A DNA stretch of 64,000 nt from Hyphomonadaceae bacterium (lineage in GTDB: Bacteria > Pseudomonadota > Alphaproteobacteria > Caulobacterales > Hyphomonadaceae), in assembly GCA_024743315.1 (NCBI GenBank), contig JANSWU010000001.1, positions 558,001-622,000 on the forward strand, given 5' to 3'. Shown here piece by piece: positions 8,815 through 17,683 of the stretch; the first letter of the stretch is position 1; each line of letters begins with the position of its first letter. Position numbers and translations under genes: made by a program. The notes under the pieces were generated by a model. The model searched no databases. It was not told where the DNA came from and was given only the letters and a program-made list of their open reading frames with translations.

Positions 8815-9395
8815 GCTTTGTTCGCCAAGTAATAGTGTGTGCCGTTCTCATCGCGGCGGCTATCAATTTGAGTAAATCCAGCTGCGCGGAAAGCTGTCCT
8901 ATAGGCGCTTTCGCCGAGCGATCGGGAGCGCTGCCCTGTCAGAATATCATCCCATTCGCCGGTTTCTATCGGCGCGGAACAGAGGAAAGATCCGCCGGGC
9001 TTGAGTGCCCGCGCAAACGTGTTGATCAGTACTTTTTGGGTCGCTTCAGGCAAAAGGAAGATCAGCCCGATCGCAACCATGCCATCAAATCGTTCGCCGA
9101 AAAAATCGCTCTCCTCGACCGGCTCGCAAGCAATGCGAATATTGGGAAACCGCAGCTTGAATTCAGCGACCATGGCTGGCGCGGCCTCGATGGCGCTGAC
9201 CTCACAGCCTGCTTCGATCAGGGCTGATGTGATCGGCTCGCCATAACCGGCCCCGAGATCCAGCACGCGCGCGCCTTTTGGGAGGGCTGCCGCCCAATCC
9301 AGAACCACCTCACGGCCACTCGAGGATCGCGCGAGAATATAGTCGTGGACAATCGCGTTATAGCCATTTGACGGGTCGCCTGCCGAACTTGCCAT
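8811..9395 (-). CDS. Class I SAM-dependent methyltransferase
   Basis: 194 residues from ATG 9395. Motif I is VLDLGAGYGEP, the acidic end of strand 2 is SAIEAAP, and the post-I loop and motif IV region follow (FDGMVAIGLIFLLPE), then LKPGGSFLCSAP as motif V/VI. It is a small Rossmann-fold methyltransferase of the UbiE/TehB kind, substrate unknown. It starts 8 bases after the cysS stop on the same strand, so it is likely cotranscribed with cysS. Confidence 0.85.
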   Translation of the reverse strand: MASSAGDPSNGYNAIVHDYILARSSSGREVVLDWAAALPKGARVLDLGAGYGEPITSALIEAGCEVSAIEAAPAMVAEFKLRFPNIRIACEPVEESDFFGERFDGMVAIGLIFLLPEATQKVLINTFARALKPGGSFLCSAPIETGEWDDILTGQRSRSLGESAYRTAFRAAGFTQIDSRRDENGTHYYLANKA

Positions 9396-9402
9396 CGCTG
9401 CC

Positions 9403-10788
9403 CTATACCCGGCGCCAGGTCGCCCCACTGGCGCTGTCCATGATTTCGATGCCTCGCGCCGCGAGCTCGTCTCTGATGCGATCGGCCTCTGCCCAATTCT
9501 TGTCAGCGCGCGCCTGAATGCGAGCCGCGACAAGCGCATCGATCTGGGCATTCTCGTCGCTGTCGCCGCCTTGCTCCCATTCGGCTGGGCTTTTTGTCAA
9601 AAGACCGAGTAAACGACCTGCCGCCAGTAAATCGGCTTTGGCTTCAGCCATCCCGGCTTCGTCCTTACGATCAGCGGCGCCATTCGCGGCCCCCGCCAGG
9701 CGCGACAATTCTGCCAAGGCGATCGGCGTGTTGAGGTCGTCGCTCAAGGCCTCGCGCACGCCTTTGTCGGCGGCAACACCGCCCTCGGCATCCCAGACCC
9801 GACGCAGCGCGCCATAGATTCGGTTCAGCGTCGCTTTGGCTTGTCCGAGCAGGTCGCCCGTCCAGTCAAGCGGGGCCCGGTAATGGCCGCTCAGCATGGC
9901 AAAGCGGATCACCTCGCCATCCCAATCGTTCAGCAGGTCATTAAGCAGGACGACATTGCCCAACGATTTCGACATTTTCTCACCGGCCATATCGAGGAAG
10001 CCATTATGCATCCAATAGTTGGCCATGGTCTGCCCGTGCGCGCATTCGGATTGCGCGATCTCATTCTCATGATGCGGGAATTGCAGGTCGATGCCGCCGC
10101 CATGAATGTCGATCGTCTTGCCGAGATGCTTGGCCGCCATGGCCGAGCATTCAATGTGCCAACCGGGCCGGCCCCGGCCCCATTTGCTATCCCAGATCGC
10201 GTCTTCCGGTTCGCCTTCTTTGGCGAATTTCCAGAGCGCGAAATCAGCTGGGTCACGTTTGCCAAGATCAACATCAACCCGCGCACCCGCCTGATTGTCT
10301 TCAAGACTGCGTTTCGAAAGGCGGCCATAATCGGCCATTTGCGGGACGTTGAAAAACACGCCGGCCTCGGTCGCATAGGCATAACCTTTGCGCTCCAGGG
10401 CTTCGATCATGCTGAGCATCTCGCCAACATGTTCTGTCGCCCAGGGAATTATGGTGGGTGGCAGGGCATTCACCGCAGCGGCGTCGGCGTCGTAAATCGC
10501 GGCATATTTTTTCGTAATGGCCTCGATCGACTCGCCCGTCTCCTGGCTCGCCGCGATGATCTTGTCTTCAATGTCGGTGACATTGCGTGCATAGATCACC
10601 GCCTCTTCGCCATAGGTGTGGCGCAGCAGGCGAAACAGCGTGTCAAACACGATGACTGGACGGAAATTGCCAATATGGGCGCGATTATAGACTGTGGGTC
10701 CGCAGACATACATGGTCACACGGGACGGGTCTTGGGGCTTGAAAACGCGTTTTTCGCGGCTCAGCGTATCGTAAAGGCGGATGGGCAT
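9403..10788 (-). CDS. cysS: Cysteinyl-tRNA synthetase
   Basis: 461 residues, full length. Visible motifs are MYVCGPTVYNRAHIGNFRP (zinc Cys and the HIGH box), GRPGWHIECSAM, the HHENEIAQSE zinc ligands, and GEKMSKSLGN as the KMSKS box, followed by the DALR-type helical C-terminus. It attaches cysteine to tRNA-Cys in the cytoplasm. The start MPIRLYDTLSREKR is the family norm. Its downstream partner is a methyltransferase gene. Confidence 0.98.
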   Translation of the reverse strand: MPIRLYDTLSREKRVFKPQDPSRVTMYVCGPTVYNRAHIGNFRPVIVFDTLFRLLRHTYGEEAVIYARNVTDIEDKIIAASQETGESIEAITKKYAAIYDADAAAVNALPPTIIPWATEHVGEMLSMIEALERKGYAYATEAGVFFNVPQMADYGRLSKRSLEDNQAGARVDVDLGKRDPADFALWKFAKEGEPEDAIWDSKWGRGRPGWHIECSAMAAKHLGKTIDIHGGGIDLQFPHHENEIAQSECAHGQTMANYWMHNGFLDMAGEKMSKSLGNVVLLNDLLNDWDGEVIRFAMLSGHYRAPLDWTGDLLGQAKATLNRIYGALRRVWDAEGGVAADKGVREALSDDLNTPIALAELSRLAGAANGAADRKDEAGMAEAKADLLAAGRLLGLLTKSPAEWEQGGDSDENAQIDALVAARIQARADKNWAEADRIRDELAARGIEIMDSASGATWRRV

Positions 10789-10830
10789 CTCAGGCTCATT
10801 TGTCTTGAAAAAGGATCACAGGCGAAGGCT

Positions 10831-10915
10831 GGCTAAGGCGAGGACCTTAGCCGCAAATACAAACGCAACAGATGGCGCGAGCAGGCATCGCGGGCTCCTT
10901 TAAGCTGGCGATGCC
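10831..10915. repeat. Two adjacent inverted repeats between cysS and the SDR gene
   Basis: The 160-base gap holds two perfect 8-bp dyads: GGCTAAGG/CCTTAGCC (10831-10852, 6-base loop) and GGCATCGC/GCGATGCC (10884-10915, 16-base loop). Neither is followed by a T-run on either strand, so they are not standard intrinsic terminators. They may be Rho-linked processing hairpins or intergenic repeats. Confidence 0.6.
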
Positions 10916-10948
10916 TTAGGCCTGTTATCGGGATTTGGCAATGGCCGG

Positions 10949-11965
10949 TTAGAGTTCGCCGAGGTCAATCAGGGAATTAGTGCTCGCGAGAATCGCTTCT
11001 TTGGCCGGGATATAATCGATGCCGAGGACCCGCCGGGACTTCTCGTTAGAATAGGAACGCTCTTTGCCGAGCTCCGGAACGATCTGCTTCAGCGTCGGAT
11101 TGACCAGGGTCAACATTTTGACCAGCCAGCTCGGGAGCTCCCCCTTGGGCAGTTTCCGATCCGGATAGGCAGCGCGTAAAATGTCGCCAATCTCGGTGAA
11201 TTTCAACACCGCATCGCCGACCAGGAAGCGCTCGCCAGCGGCTTCGGGTTTCTCCATGGCTGCGACATGTGCCAGCGCCACGTCGCGCACATCGACAATA
11301 CCAAAGGTCAGTTTCGGGAAGGCCGGGACCTTGTTCATCATTGGCTGGGTGATGAGTTCGAGCGAAGCCGAGACATCCCCGCTCATCGCCGGACCGAGCA
11401 CGGCGACAGGGTTGATCGTCGTTAATTCAAGCCCCGCGCCATCGCCCTGGACATAATCCCAAGCGGCTTTTTCGGCGATCGCTTTGGATCGCGTATAGGC
11501 GGTATTGTCCTTGATATTGTCCGGATTTGACCAATGGCGCTCGTCCAGGACCGATGGACGGCTATCGCCCCAGCCATAGCCAATCGAAGCGAAAGAGGAC
11601 GTCATCACAGCGCGCTTCACGCCCGCCGCTTTCGCCGCTTTCAGGGCTCTGAGCGCGCCTTCCCTAGCAGGAATGATCAGTTCGTTCGCATCCTTGGGAA
11701 GATTGTTCGGGATTGGCGATGCCAGATGCTGGAGATAGGTCACGCCGTCCATCGCCTCAGCCCAGCCCTCATCTTGGGTCAGGTCAGCGCTGACCAATTC
11801 AATCTCAATCGGCTTGCCAGCATACTGGCTGAGGGTTGCATTGAGTTTCTCGGCCTTACTGGCGGATCGCGCGGTGCCGCGGACCTCATAGCCTTTATTG
11901 ATCAGAGCGAGAATGGTGTGAGAGGCGATGAAGCCGGTGGCGCCGGTGACGAGAACTTTGGTCAT
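10949..11965 (-). CDS. Extended SDR: NAD(P)-dependent epimerase/dihydroflavonol-reductase-like
   Basis: 338 residues with the extended-SDR signature: nucleotide loop VTGATGFIASH (TGxxGxxG), an Arg pair for NADP (RGTARS), the catalytic Ser in MTSSFASIGYG and YTRSK as the YxxxK pair. Overall closest to 4-dihydromethyl-trisporate or dihydroflavonol/aldehyde-reductase-like bacterial SDRs. The substrate is unknown. It stands alone between cysS and a DMT transporter gene on the same strand. Confidence 0.85.
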   Translation of the reverse strand: MTKVLVTGATGFIASHTILALINKGYEVRGTARSASKAEKLNATLSQYAGKPIEIELVSADLTQDEGWAEAMDGVTYLQHLASPIPNNLPKDANELIIPAREGALRALKAAKAAGVKRAVMTSSFASIGYGWGDSRPSVLDERHWSNPDNIKDNTAYTRSKAIAEKAAWDYVQGDGAGLELTTINPVAVLGPAMSGDVSASLELITQPMMNKVPAFPKLTFGIVDVRDVALAHVAAMEKPEAAGERFLVGDAVLKFTEIGDILRAAYPDRKLPKGELPSWLVKMLTLVNPTLKQIVPELGKERSYSNEKSRRVLGIDYIPAKEAILASTNSLIDLGEL

Positions 11966-12025
11966 TGGAAACTCCCTTTCGCAAATACTGAACGATTTGT
12001 TCGATATTCACAAGAGCTCGGGCGA

Positions 12026-12982
12026 TCACGATTTCCCTTTCGCCTTCCGACGCTCCCGCCAGCCAATATAGAAGGTCGAGACGACAATGATCGCAGCGCC
12101 GATCCAGACGCTAAGGCCCGGGATCAGGCGGAACACCCAGAAATCGGCCACCGCCGACATGGGCAAACGCAAGTAATCAATCGGCGATAAGAAGGAGGCA
12201 TCGCCAATACTCATCGCGTAGATGAAGCAAAACTGCGAGGCGAAGCCAAACGCGCTCATGGCCAGGATCAAGCCCCAATCATGCAGCGAAACGTCGGTCC
12301 AGAAAATATAGAGAAATGGGGCCAGCAAGATGCTTGAGAACAGGTTGGCATAGAGCAGCAGGACCATGGAGGGCAGCTCCGCGCTCAGGAACTTCACCAT
12401 GACGATGGCGGCGGCCAGGCTGAAGGCGCTGATCAAGGCGACCAGGCTGCCGAGGTCAAACCCGGTCATGTCGAGCGCGCCAGGCTGCCAGAAAAAGAAC
12501 AGGCCCGGCATGACCATGATCAGGACGCCGAGAAAGCCGACTACCAAAGCGCCCCAACGGTGCGGACCGACATATTCGCGCAAAGCCAGCGCCGCCAGAA
12601 GGGTGACAAAAAGTGGACGGGTGAAGCTGATCGCGTTGAACTGCGCCAGGGTGAGAGTGAAGAAATCTGAGACGGCAACAATGGCCAAAGTGAAGCCGAG
12701 CGTCCCGAACAGGCTGCGCAAGATCAACAAGCCCGGCCGTTTGGTCTTCATTTTTGAGAACCCGATCATGGCGACGAACGGGATCGCCATGCTCATGCCC
12801 AAAAACGCTCTCCAAAAGGCCAGAAAAACCGGATGAACTTCAGAGGACAGCAATTTGTTGAGAAGGAGGTAGAAGGTGAACCCAACACCTGACATGACCA
12901 TTAACAGCGCGCCCTGCAGGTTTCCCGACAGTTTCGGCCGCTTAACGTCTTGGTAACCGGATGCTTCCTCCTTGTCTGACAT
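12026..12982 (-). CDS. EamA/DMT superfamily transporter
   Basis: 318 residues with ten predicted membrane helices in two EamA repeats (first around FTFYLLLNKLLS to VMPGLFFF, second from GSLVALISAFSLAAAIVMVKFL). ATG 12982 has GGAG nine bases upstream. Proteins of this type export small metabolites, amino acids or purines; the substrate is unknown. Its start codon overlaps, on the opposite strand, the start of a small divergent gene (shared CATG), an unusual arrangement. Confidence 0.85.
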   Translation of the reverse strand: MSDKEEASGYQDVKRPKLSGNLQGALLMVMSGVGFTFYLLLNKLLSSEVHPVFLAFWRAFLGMSMAIPFVAMIGFSKMKTKRPGLLILRSLFGTLGFTLAIVAVSDFFTLTLAQFNAISFTRPLFVTLLAALALREYVGPHRWGALVVGFLGVLIMVMPGLFFFWQPGALDMTGFDLGSLVALISAFSLAAAIVMVKFLSAELPSMVLLLYANLFSSILLAPFLYIFWTDVSLHDWGLILAMSAFGFASQFCFIYAMSIGDASFLSPIDYLRLPMSAVADFWVFRLIPGLSVWIGAAIIVVSTFYIGWRERRKAKGKS

Positions 12983-13253
12983 GACCCGTTTCTCCGCAGC
13001 CGATTTAAACGCTATAGACCGCCTCTGGCGATCAATTCCAGCTGATCATGTCTGGACCGGCTGGTCGGCCACCGGTGAGGAACCTGAAGAGATCACTCTC
13101 TACCGCACTCGCGCGCACTGGCGCCGATTTCCCTTACGCAAGTCAAACGGTGAATTTGTCTTGTTTGATGATCGCGGCACTGAAGTCGCACGATCCGGGA
13201 CGCCTGAAGATTTGCTGAAACAAGTCGAAGCGATCCCGGGCCTGGCGGCTTAA
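12981..13253 (+). CDS. Hypothetical protein, 90 aa
   Basis: The frame opens at ATG 12981, inside the CATG that also forms the divergent DMT gene's start. The protein is soluble, Trp- and Arg-rich in its middle (WTGWSATGEEPEE, RAHWRRFPLRK) and looks like a small alpha/beta domain. No ribosome binding site is visible; a TTG at 12972 could also serve. It ends by overlapping the convergent SDR gene's stop by 4 bases. I do not recognise the family. Coding is likely but not certain. Confidence 0.5.
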   Translation: MTRFSAADLNAIDRLWRSIPADHVWTGWSATGEEPEEITLYRTRAHWRRFPLRKSNGEFVLFDDRGTEVARSGTPEDLLKQVEAIPGLAA

Positions 13254-14137
13254 CTCCCCTGCCCACCCCGCATGGCTTCGGCCATTTGTTCGGCTTGTTC
13301 GGGCGTGATCCCAAGGGCATCGAGGATCGGCCCCCCGAGCTCTTCATTCCAGCTGTGCGGGGGACCGACCGTGATCCCGCCATCGACGACGAACTCACCG
13401 CCAGTAATAAACCCAGCTTGGTCTGAGCTGAGGAAGGCCGCCATCTGGGCAATGTCTTCGCCCTGACCCGTCCGTCCGGCGGGCTGCATGGTCGCGCCCG
13501 CCTGTGCGATCATCTCCGCCATCTGGTCAGCCTGTTCACGCGGCAGACCAAGCGACGCGCCGAAAATCGACGTGGCGATAAAGCCGGGTAAGATCGCATT
13601 GACCCGGATCTTGTGCTTGGACAGCTCAGCCGCGGCGAGTTTGGAAAAATGCGCCACGGCTTTCTTGGCCACCGAATAAGTAATTGGCGCATAGCCCGCA
13701 CAGATCGCCGAAATAGAAGATGTGTTGATGACGCTGCCACCGCCGCGGGCGACCATATGCGGCACGGCGAAATGCGTCCCGGCAAAGACCGACTTCAAGA
13801 GCAGGTCCATGGTGAAATCATACCCATCAAGATCCAGCTCCTCCACGGTGCTTGACGTGCCGCCACTGCCGGCATTGTTCCAGAGCACGTCAAGCCCGCC
13901 AAACTCGTCTGCTGCGGCCTGCATCAGGGCTTTGAGCTGATCGGGATCGGTCACGTCGCAATGCCGGAAGGCAACTTTGTCGGCACCGAACCGAGTAACC
14001 AGAGCCGCGCCTTTATCGTCCTGGACATCGCCTGCAACGACCTTTGCGCCGGCTTCAACAAACACCTCCACGCCGGCCGCACCAATGCCGCTCGCCGCGC
14101 CTGTGATCACTGCGACCTTGCCTGTCAGATCAACCAT
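13250..14137 (-). CDS. Classical SDR family oxidoreductase
   Basis: 295 residues from ATG 14137, preceded by GGGAGGAAAGC. Hallmarks are the cofactor loop [12 protein letters not shown], acidic residue after strand 2 (AGDVQDD) favouring NAD, NNAGSGG, catalytic Ser in [16 protein letters not shown] as the YxxxK pair and the C-terminal loop [12 protein letters not shown]. It oxidises or reduces an alcohol/ketone of unknown identity. A C-terminal extension ([15 protein letters not shown]) looks helical and is not part of the core fold. Confidence 0.9.
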   Translation of the reverse strand: MVDLTGKVAVITGAASGIGAAGVEVFVEAGAKVVAGDVQDDKGAALVTRFGADKVAFRHCDVTDPDQLKALMQAAADEFGGLDVLWNNAGSGGTSSTVEELDLDGYDFTMDLLLKSVFAGTHFAVPHMVARGGGSVINTSSISAICAGYAPITYSVAKKAVAHFSKLAAAELSKHKIRVNAILPGFIATSIFGASLGLPREQADQMAEMIAQAGATMQPAGRTGQGEDIAQMAAFLSSDQAGFITGGEFVVDGGITVGPPHSWNEELGGPILDALGITPEQAEQMAEAMRGGQGS

Positions 14138-14241
14138 GCTTTCCTCCCGATTTTTCGATTTCAGGCATGGGGCGGGAAGCAAGGCGGATCGTCAAGGCGG
14201 TCCGCAACGTCAATATCCGTCAATTCGAGTGTGCCGCATGC

Positions 14242-14247
14242 TTGACT
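14242..14247 (+). promoter_or_regulatory. Possible rpsD promoter (-35 hexamer)
   Basis: CTTGACTC at 14241-14248 resembles the strong CTTGAC -35 element of alphaproteobacterial ribosomal promoters and stands about 118 bases before the rpsD ATG. A -10 near TTTAGA would sit 18 bases downstream. The -10 is weak, so this is tentative. Confidence 0.35.
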
Positions 14248-14364
14248 CTTGCCCGCTCTTCCTGTTTTAGACGCCGCTTTAGGACGGGTCGGTGTGGTGC
14301 TGCCGTTGCAATCGTCACTTTCATTCGGAAAGCGACCAGCCCACGTCAAAAATTGAGGTTTCAT

Positions 14365-14982
14365 ATGTCACGTCGTCATTCGGCGAAGTACAAGATTGAT
14401 CGCCGTGTTGGCGAGAACATCTGGGGTCGCCCCAAATCACCAGTTAATAAGCGCCCAAACAAGCCAGGTCAGCACGGCCCGAACCGCCGTGGTAAAGTTT
14501 CTGACTATGGTATGCAGCTGATGGCCAAGCAGAAACTCAAGTTTCACTATGGCGATATCACTGAGAAACAGTTTCGCGCGACGTTTGTTGAAGCGGCACG
14601 CCGCAAGGGCAACACGGCTGAGAACCTGATCGGCCTGCTCGAGTCGCGTCTCGACGCGTTCGTCTACCGCTCCAAGTTCGTGCCGACCATTTTTGCCGCG
14701 CGCCAATTCGTCAATCACGGTCATGTCACCGTGAACGGCGTCAAAACCAATATCGGGTCTTACCGCCTGAAGCCGGGCGACGTTGTCCAGGTTCGCGAAA
14801 AGTCTCGCAACATGGCGCTGGTCCTGGAAGCCCTCGGCTCACCAGAGCGCGACTTGCCAGAATATATCGAGGTCGACCCGAAAGCGATGACCGCGACTTT
14901 TGTCCGGATGCCGGAATTGTCTGACGTACCTTATCCGGTGCAAATGGAACCGGCCCAGGTCGTCGAATACTATTCGTCATAA
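14365..14982 (+). CDS. rpsD: 30S ribosomal protein S4
   Basis: 205 residues from ATG 14365, the standard length. The start [22 protein letters not shown], the internal [11 protein letters not shown], and the S4 RNA-binding domain ([34 protein letters not shown]) are all present. S4 nucleates assembly of the 16S 5' domain and often represses its own translation. The frame is open further upstream, but this start matches all homologues. A strong terminator follows. Confidence 0.98.
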   Translation: MSRRHSAKYKIDRRVGENIWGRPKSPVNKRPNKPGQHGPNRRGKVSDYGMQLMAKQKLKFHYGDITEKQFRATFVEAARRKGNTAENLIGLLESRLDAFVYRSKFVPTIFAARQFVNHGHVTVNGVKTNIGSYRLKPGDVVQVREKSRNMALVLEALGSPERDLPEYIEVDPKAMTATFVRMPELSDVPYPVQMEPAQVVEYYSS

Positions 14983-15010
14983 GCAGTCTTCTGCTTGCCA
15001 AAATCAAACA

Positions 15011-15037
15011 GCCGCGCTGTCATGGCGCGGCTTTTTT
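15011..15037 (+). terminator. Rho-independent terminator of rpsD
   Basis: Perfect 7-bp stem GCCGCGC/GCGCGGC (15011-15017 with 15025-15031), 7-base loop, followed by TTTTTT. Confidence 0.92.
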
Positions 15038-15063
15038 ATGTCTTATTGTCAGGAGGATAGTGC

Positions 15064-15891
15064 GTGACCCATCCAAAGATCTTCGATGTCAGGAAAGCGC
15101 TGCTCGCCCCACCCGGCAAGGCCTTCAACCTCTCAGATCGCGACAGTGGCGACCGATCCCTGTTCCCGGATAAGAAAGAAGCCCGCGTCTCGCTGAAAAA
15201 GGACGCGGCGATGATCAATGAATTGCAAGACAAGCTCTATGCCAATCGCGACCGCGCACTCCTGGTCGTGCTGCAGGGTATGGACACGTCCGGCAAAAGC
15301 GGCGTGATCCGCAATGTCTTTGCCGATACCAGCCCGCTCGGCCTGCAAGTCGAAGCGTTCAAGGCGCCGAGCAAGACCGAACTCGCCCATGACTATCTCT
15401 GGCGCATCCATGAAGCGGTGCCACGCAAGGGGCGGATCGGGATTTTCGATCGCTCACATTATGAGGACGTGCTGGTGGTCAAAGTTCGCAATTTCGCGCC
15501 TGCCGATAAAGTCGAGCAGCGCTATGAGCAAATCAATGCGTTCGAGAAACACCTGACCGAAAATGGCGTCACAATCCTAAAATTCATGCTCAATGTTGGC
15601 TATGAAGAGCAGGGCATTCGCCTGGCCGAGCGCCTGACCGAAGAGCACAAGCTCTGGAAGTTCAATCCGGCAGACCTTGAAGACCGTAAGCTCTGGCCGG
15701 ACTTCATGAACGCTTATGAGGTGGCGGTGAACCGCTGTTCGACCGAGCATGCGCCTTGGTATATCGTCCCTGCCGACAGTCGGACGCGGCGAAACGCTAT
15801 GATTGCCCGGATCGTTCGCGGCACCTTGGAGGATATGAACCTCTCCTGGCCAGATCCGGGCTATCGCTTGGAAGATCACCCGATCGGTTAG
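15064..15891 (+). CDS. ppk2: Polyphosphate kinase 2 family protein
   Basis: 275 residues, GTG start at 15064 with AGGAGG seven to eight bases upstream. Walker A is GMDTSGKSGV, the lid region is ELAHDYLWRIHEAVPRKG, and Walker B/DRSHYEDV follows (IGIFDRSHYEDVLVV). This matches the one-domain PPK2 enzymes that phosphorylate AMP and/or ADP from polyphosphate (class II/III); the class cannot be fixed by eye. It follows the rpsD terminator and overlaps the convergent GIN-protein stop by 4 bases. Confidence 0.92.
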   Translation: MTHPKIFDVRKALLAPPGKAFNLSDRDSGDRSLFPDKKEARVSLKKDAAMINELQDKLYANRDRALLVVLQGMDTSGKSGVIRNVFADTSPLGLQVEAFKAPSKTELAHDYLWRIHEAVPRKGRIGIFDRSHYEDVLVVKVRNFAPADKVEQRYEQINAFEKHLTENGVTILKFMLNVGYEEQGIRLAERLTEEHKLWKFNPADLEDRKLWPDFMNAYEVAVNRCSTEHAPWYIVPADSRTRRNAMIARIVRGTLEDMNLSWPDPGYRLEDHPIG

Positions 15892-16586
15892 CCGCGAATG
15901 GACACCGATCCGCCGCTGGATTTGTCGGTGGTGACATCGGTTGGGCTGCCATAGACGTCGACATCGGCCCCACTGGACACGTCTGCATTAACACTGCCAG
16001 TAACGTGGATGGAAATGTCTGAGCCACTGGACGCGTCGGCTTCACCATTTTGACAGATCAGATCGCGCGCTTCGATGTCGGATCCAGAAGACGATTCAGC
16101 GCGCACCGTCGTGCATGAGCCCGAGATTGAGGCGTCTGAGCCGCTCGAGGTTTCAATCGACACGACGCCGCCATTGACGCCGGTGACCGTCACATCCGCG
16201 CCAGAAGAGACGTCGATGAAGATGCGCTCGCCGGACATGCCGCGACCAGAAACATCCGAGCCAGACGAGGCTTCAACGCCGCTGATCGTTGGTGCCGTCA
16301 CGGTGATGCCATAACGCTCACGTCGATTGTTCCAGCCCCAATTATTGTTCTTCTTGCGTTTCAGGACGAGCGTGTCGCCTTTGACCAAAACCTCGATATC
16401 GCTGAAATCGCCCTTGGTATTTTCAACCGTGACGGACTGGGTGGCGCCTTGCTCAAAGGTCAGATCGAGCCCGGCGGAAATATCGATATTGGTGAAGGCC
16501 CCAACATCATAGGTTCGGGTTTCTGCACTGGCCGTACCTGCCAAGCCAAGCGCAACCAGGCCTGCGGCCGTAAATGTGCGGATCAT
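15888..16586 (-). CDS. Secreted GIN-domain (DUF2807) beta-repeat protein
   Basis: 232 residues from ATG 16586, which has GGAG eight bases upstream (a GTG at 16595 is too close to it). A signal peptide (LVALGLAGTASA) is followed by a putative auto-transporter adhesin head GIN domain with seven SSG(S/A)D-like repeats spaced about 19-20 residues apart, as expected for one turn each of a beta-solenoid. Such proteins are periplasmic or surface exposed with poorly known roles. A Trp/Asn patch (KKNNNWGWNNRRE) precedes the repeats. A promoter is visible upstream. Confidence 0.85.
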   Translation of the reverse strand: MIRTFTAAGLVALGLAGTASAETRTYDVGAFTNIDISAGLDLTFEQGATQSVTVENTKGDFSDIEVLVKGDTLVLKRKKNNNWGWNNRRERYGITVTAPTISGVEASSGSDVSGRGMSGERIFIDVSSGADVTVTGVNGGVVSIETSSGSDASISGSCTTVRAESSSGSDIEARDLICQNGEADASSGSDISIHVTGSVNADVSSGADVDVYGSPTDVTTDKSSGGSVSIRG

Positions 16587-16633
16587 GAGGGTCACTCCGT
16601 ATAAAAGTTGCTGTCGATCCTGAACGCCCGCTT

Positions 16634-16662
16634 TCTGTACATATCGAAAAACAATAAGTCAA
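16634..16662 (-). promoter_or_regulatory. Promoter of the GIN-domain gene
   Basis: On the minus strand TTGACT (plus 16657-16662) is followed after exactly 17 bases by TACAGA (plus 16634-16639), about 48 bases before the ATG. The -35 is half of a dyad AGTCAA/TTGACT (16657-16674, 6-base loop), a possible operator. Confidence 0.6.
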
Positions 16663-16713
16663 CAGGTTTTGACTACATTTGTGGTCAATCCTGATTGGCG
16701 GCTGCGGCGGAAC

Positions 16714-16742
16714 AAAAAAACCCGCTTCGAAGGAAGCGGGTT
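16714..16742 (-). terminator. Terminator downstream of rpmE
   Basis: Perfect 8-bp stem CCCGCTTC/GAAGCGGG (16721-16728 with 16733-16740) and a GAAG loop. On the minus strand it is followed by seven T (the A-run at 16714-16720); the plus-strand side has TTTT. Confidence 0.92.
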
Positions 16743-16772
16743 TTCTATCTGTTACGCCATCAGGCGAAAAGC

Positions 16773-16991
16773 TTACATGAAGCCCTTGAACTTGTCTTTG
16801 AAGCGAGACACGCGACCGCCGCGGTCAAGGTTCGCGTTGCGATCCCCGGTCCAGGCGGGGTGCGAGCTGGAATCAATGTCGAGGACGAGCTTGTCGCCTT
16901 CTTTGCCCCATGTGGAGCGGGTCTGGTACTCCGTCCCGTCGGTCATGACGACAGTGATGAAGTGATAGTCTGGATGGCCTTCGGCTTTCAT
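16773..16991 (-). CDS. rpmE: 50S ribosomal protein L31
   Basis: 72 residues from ATG 16991. The sequence [27 protein letters not shown] followed by SSHPAWTG and RFKDKF is the alphaproteobacterial L31 type without the CxxC zinc ligands. An AGAGG stands about 10 bases before the ATG. It ends with a strong terminator, so it is probably a single-gene unit. Confidence 0.95.
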   Translation of the reverse strand: MKAEGHPDYHFITVVMTDGTEYQTRSTWGKEGDKLVLDIDSSSHPAWTGDRNANLDRGGRVSRFKDKFKGFM

Positions 16992-17190
16992 CGCGGGTGC
17001 CTCTTTGATCTGCTGTGGGACGATTGCTGACCGGCCCGGAAAATCTGGAAAGCGCGGACATACAGGAAGGGGCAGATGTGCGCAAGCCAATTGAGTCAGA
17101 TCGTTCCGGTCGAACCGGTCTGGCAGATCTGACAGTGGCGCTCGGCAATTTGGCTTGGTCTGATGACCACAGATCCAAAAGGACTTTTAC

Positions 17191-17679
17191 ATGCGTTACC
17201 GAAGCCTCGCCAGTCTAGCCTTCCTTGCCAGCCTGTTCGTCGCACCCGCCGAGGCCCAATGCGACATCTCGCAAACCATCTGCGCGCTCGACGGCAAAAA
17301 GTGCAATATCAAGTTTCGCAACATCACTGACGAAAGCAGCGGCTCAGGGGCCGGCACGGATTATAAGCAAGGTGCGTCGGCGCAAACAATAAAAGTCAAA
17401 GCACGCAAGGCGAACGGCAATAATGCCGGCAATGCGCTGACCATCGATGCCGGTGCCAGCAATACGATGAACGTGGACAATAAGGCGAAGAAAGCCTTCG
17501 CCGATATCCGCATCAGCGCCTACACGGTCTCGTCCGTCAGTGGTGTCACAATGAAATGCGAGGATGTGGTCGATACGTTGAACGGCAACGGGACTTGCAA
17601 GATATTCAATGGCCAGGAGCAGGGCACCAAAGGACAGCTCGTCTTTACCTGCGATGGTGGCACGGTCACCGGACCTTAG
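17191..17679 (+). CDS. Secreted small cysteine-containing hypothetical protein
   Basis: 162 residues, AAAGGA ribosome binding site before ATG 17191. A clear signal peptide ends at AEA/Q (about residue 22). The mature part begins CDISQTICALDGKKC, then is Ala/Asn/Lys-rich and probably beta-stranded, with further Cys in MKCEDVV, TCKIF and TCDGG that could form disulfides. I do not recognise a family. A strikingly similar N-terminal motif (CDxSxTxCxLD) opens the mature form of the secreted protein encoded at 18419-19159. Its stop lies in a short palindrome shared with the convergent gene's stop. Confidence 0.75.
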   Translation: MRYRSLASLAFLASLFVAPAEAQCDISQTICALDGKKCNIKFRNITDESSGSGAGTDYKQGASAQTIKVKARKANGNNAGNALTIDAGASNTMNVDNKAKKAFADIRISAYTVSSVSGVTMKCEDVVDTLNGNGTCKIFNGQEQGTKGQLVFTCDGGTVTGP

Positions 17680-17683
17680 CGCG

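Noticed and set aside
9841-10836. Long plus-strand frame (331 codons) opposite cysS
   Set aside because: It is antisense to a complete, well-conserved cysS and shows no domain; typical shadow in GC-rich DNA.
15888-16586. DNA-level tandem repeat or CRISPR-like array in the GIN gene
   Set aside because: The periodicity is in the protein; the underlying DNA units differ and have no spacers. No CRISPR array was seen anywhere in the window.
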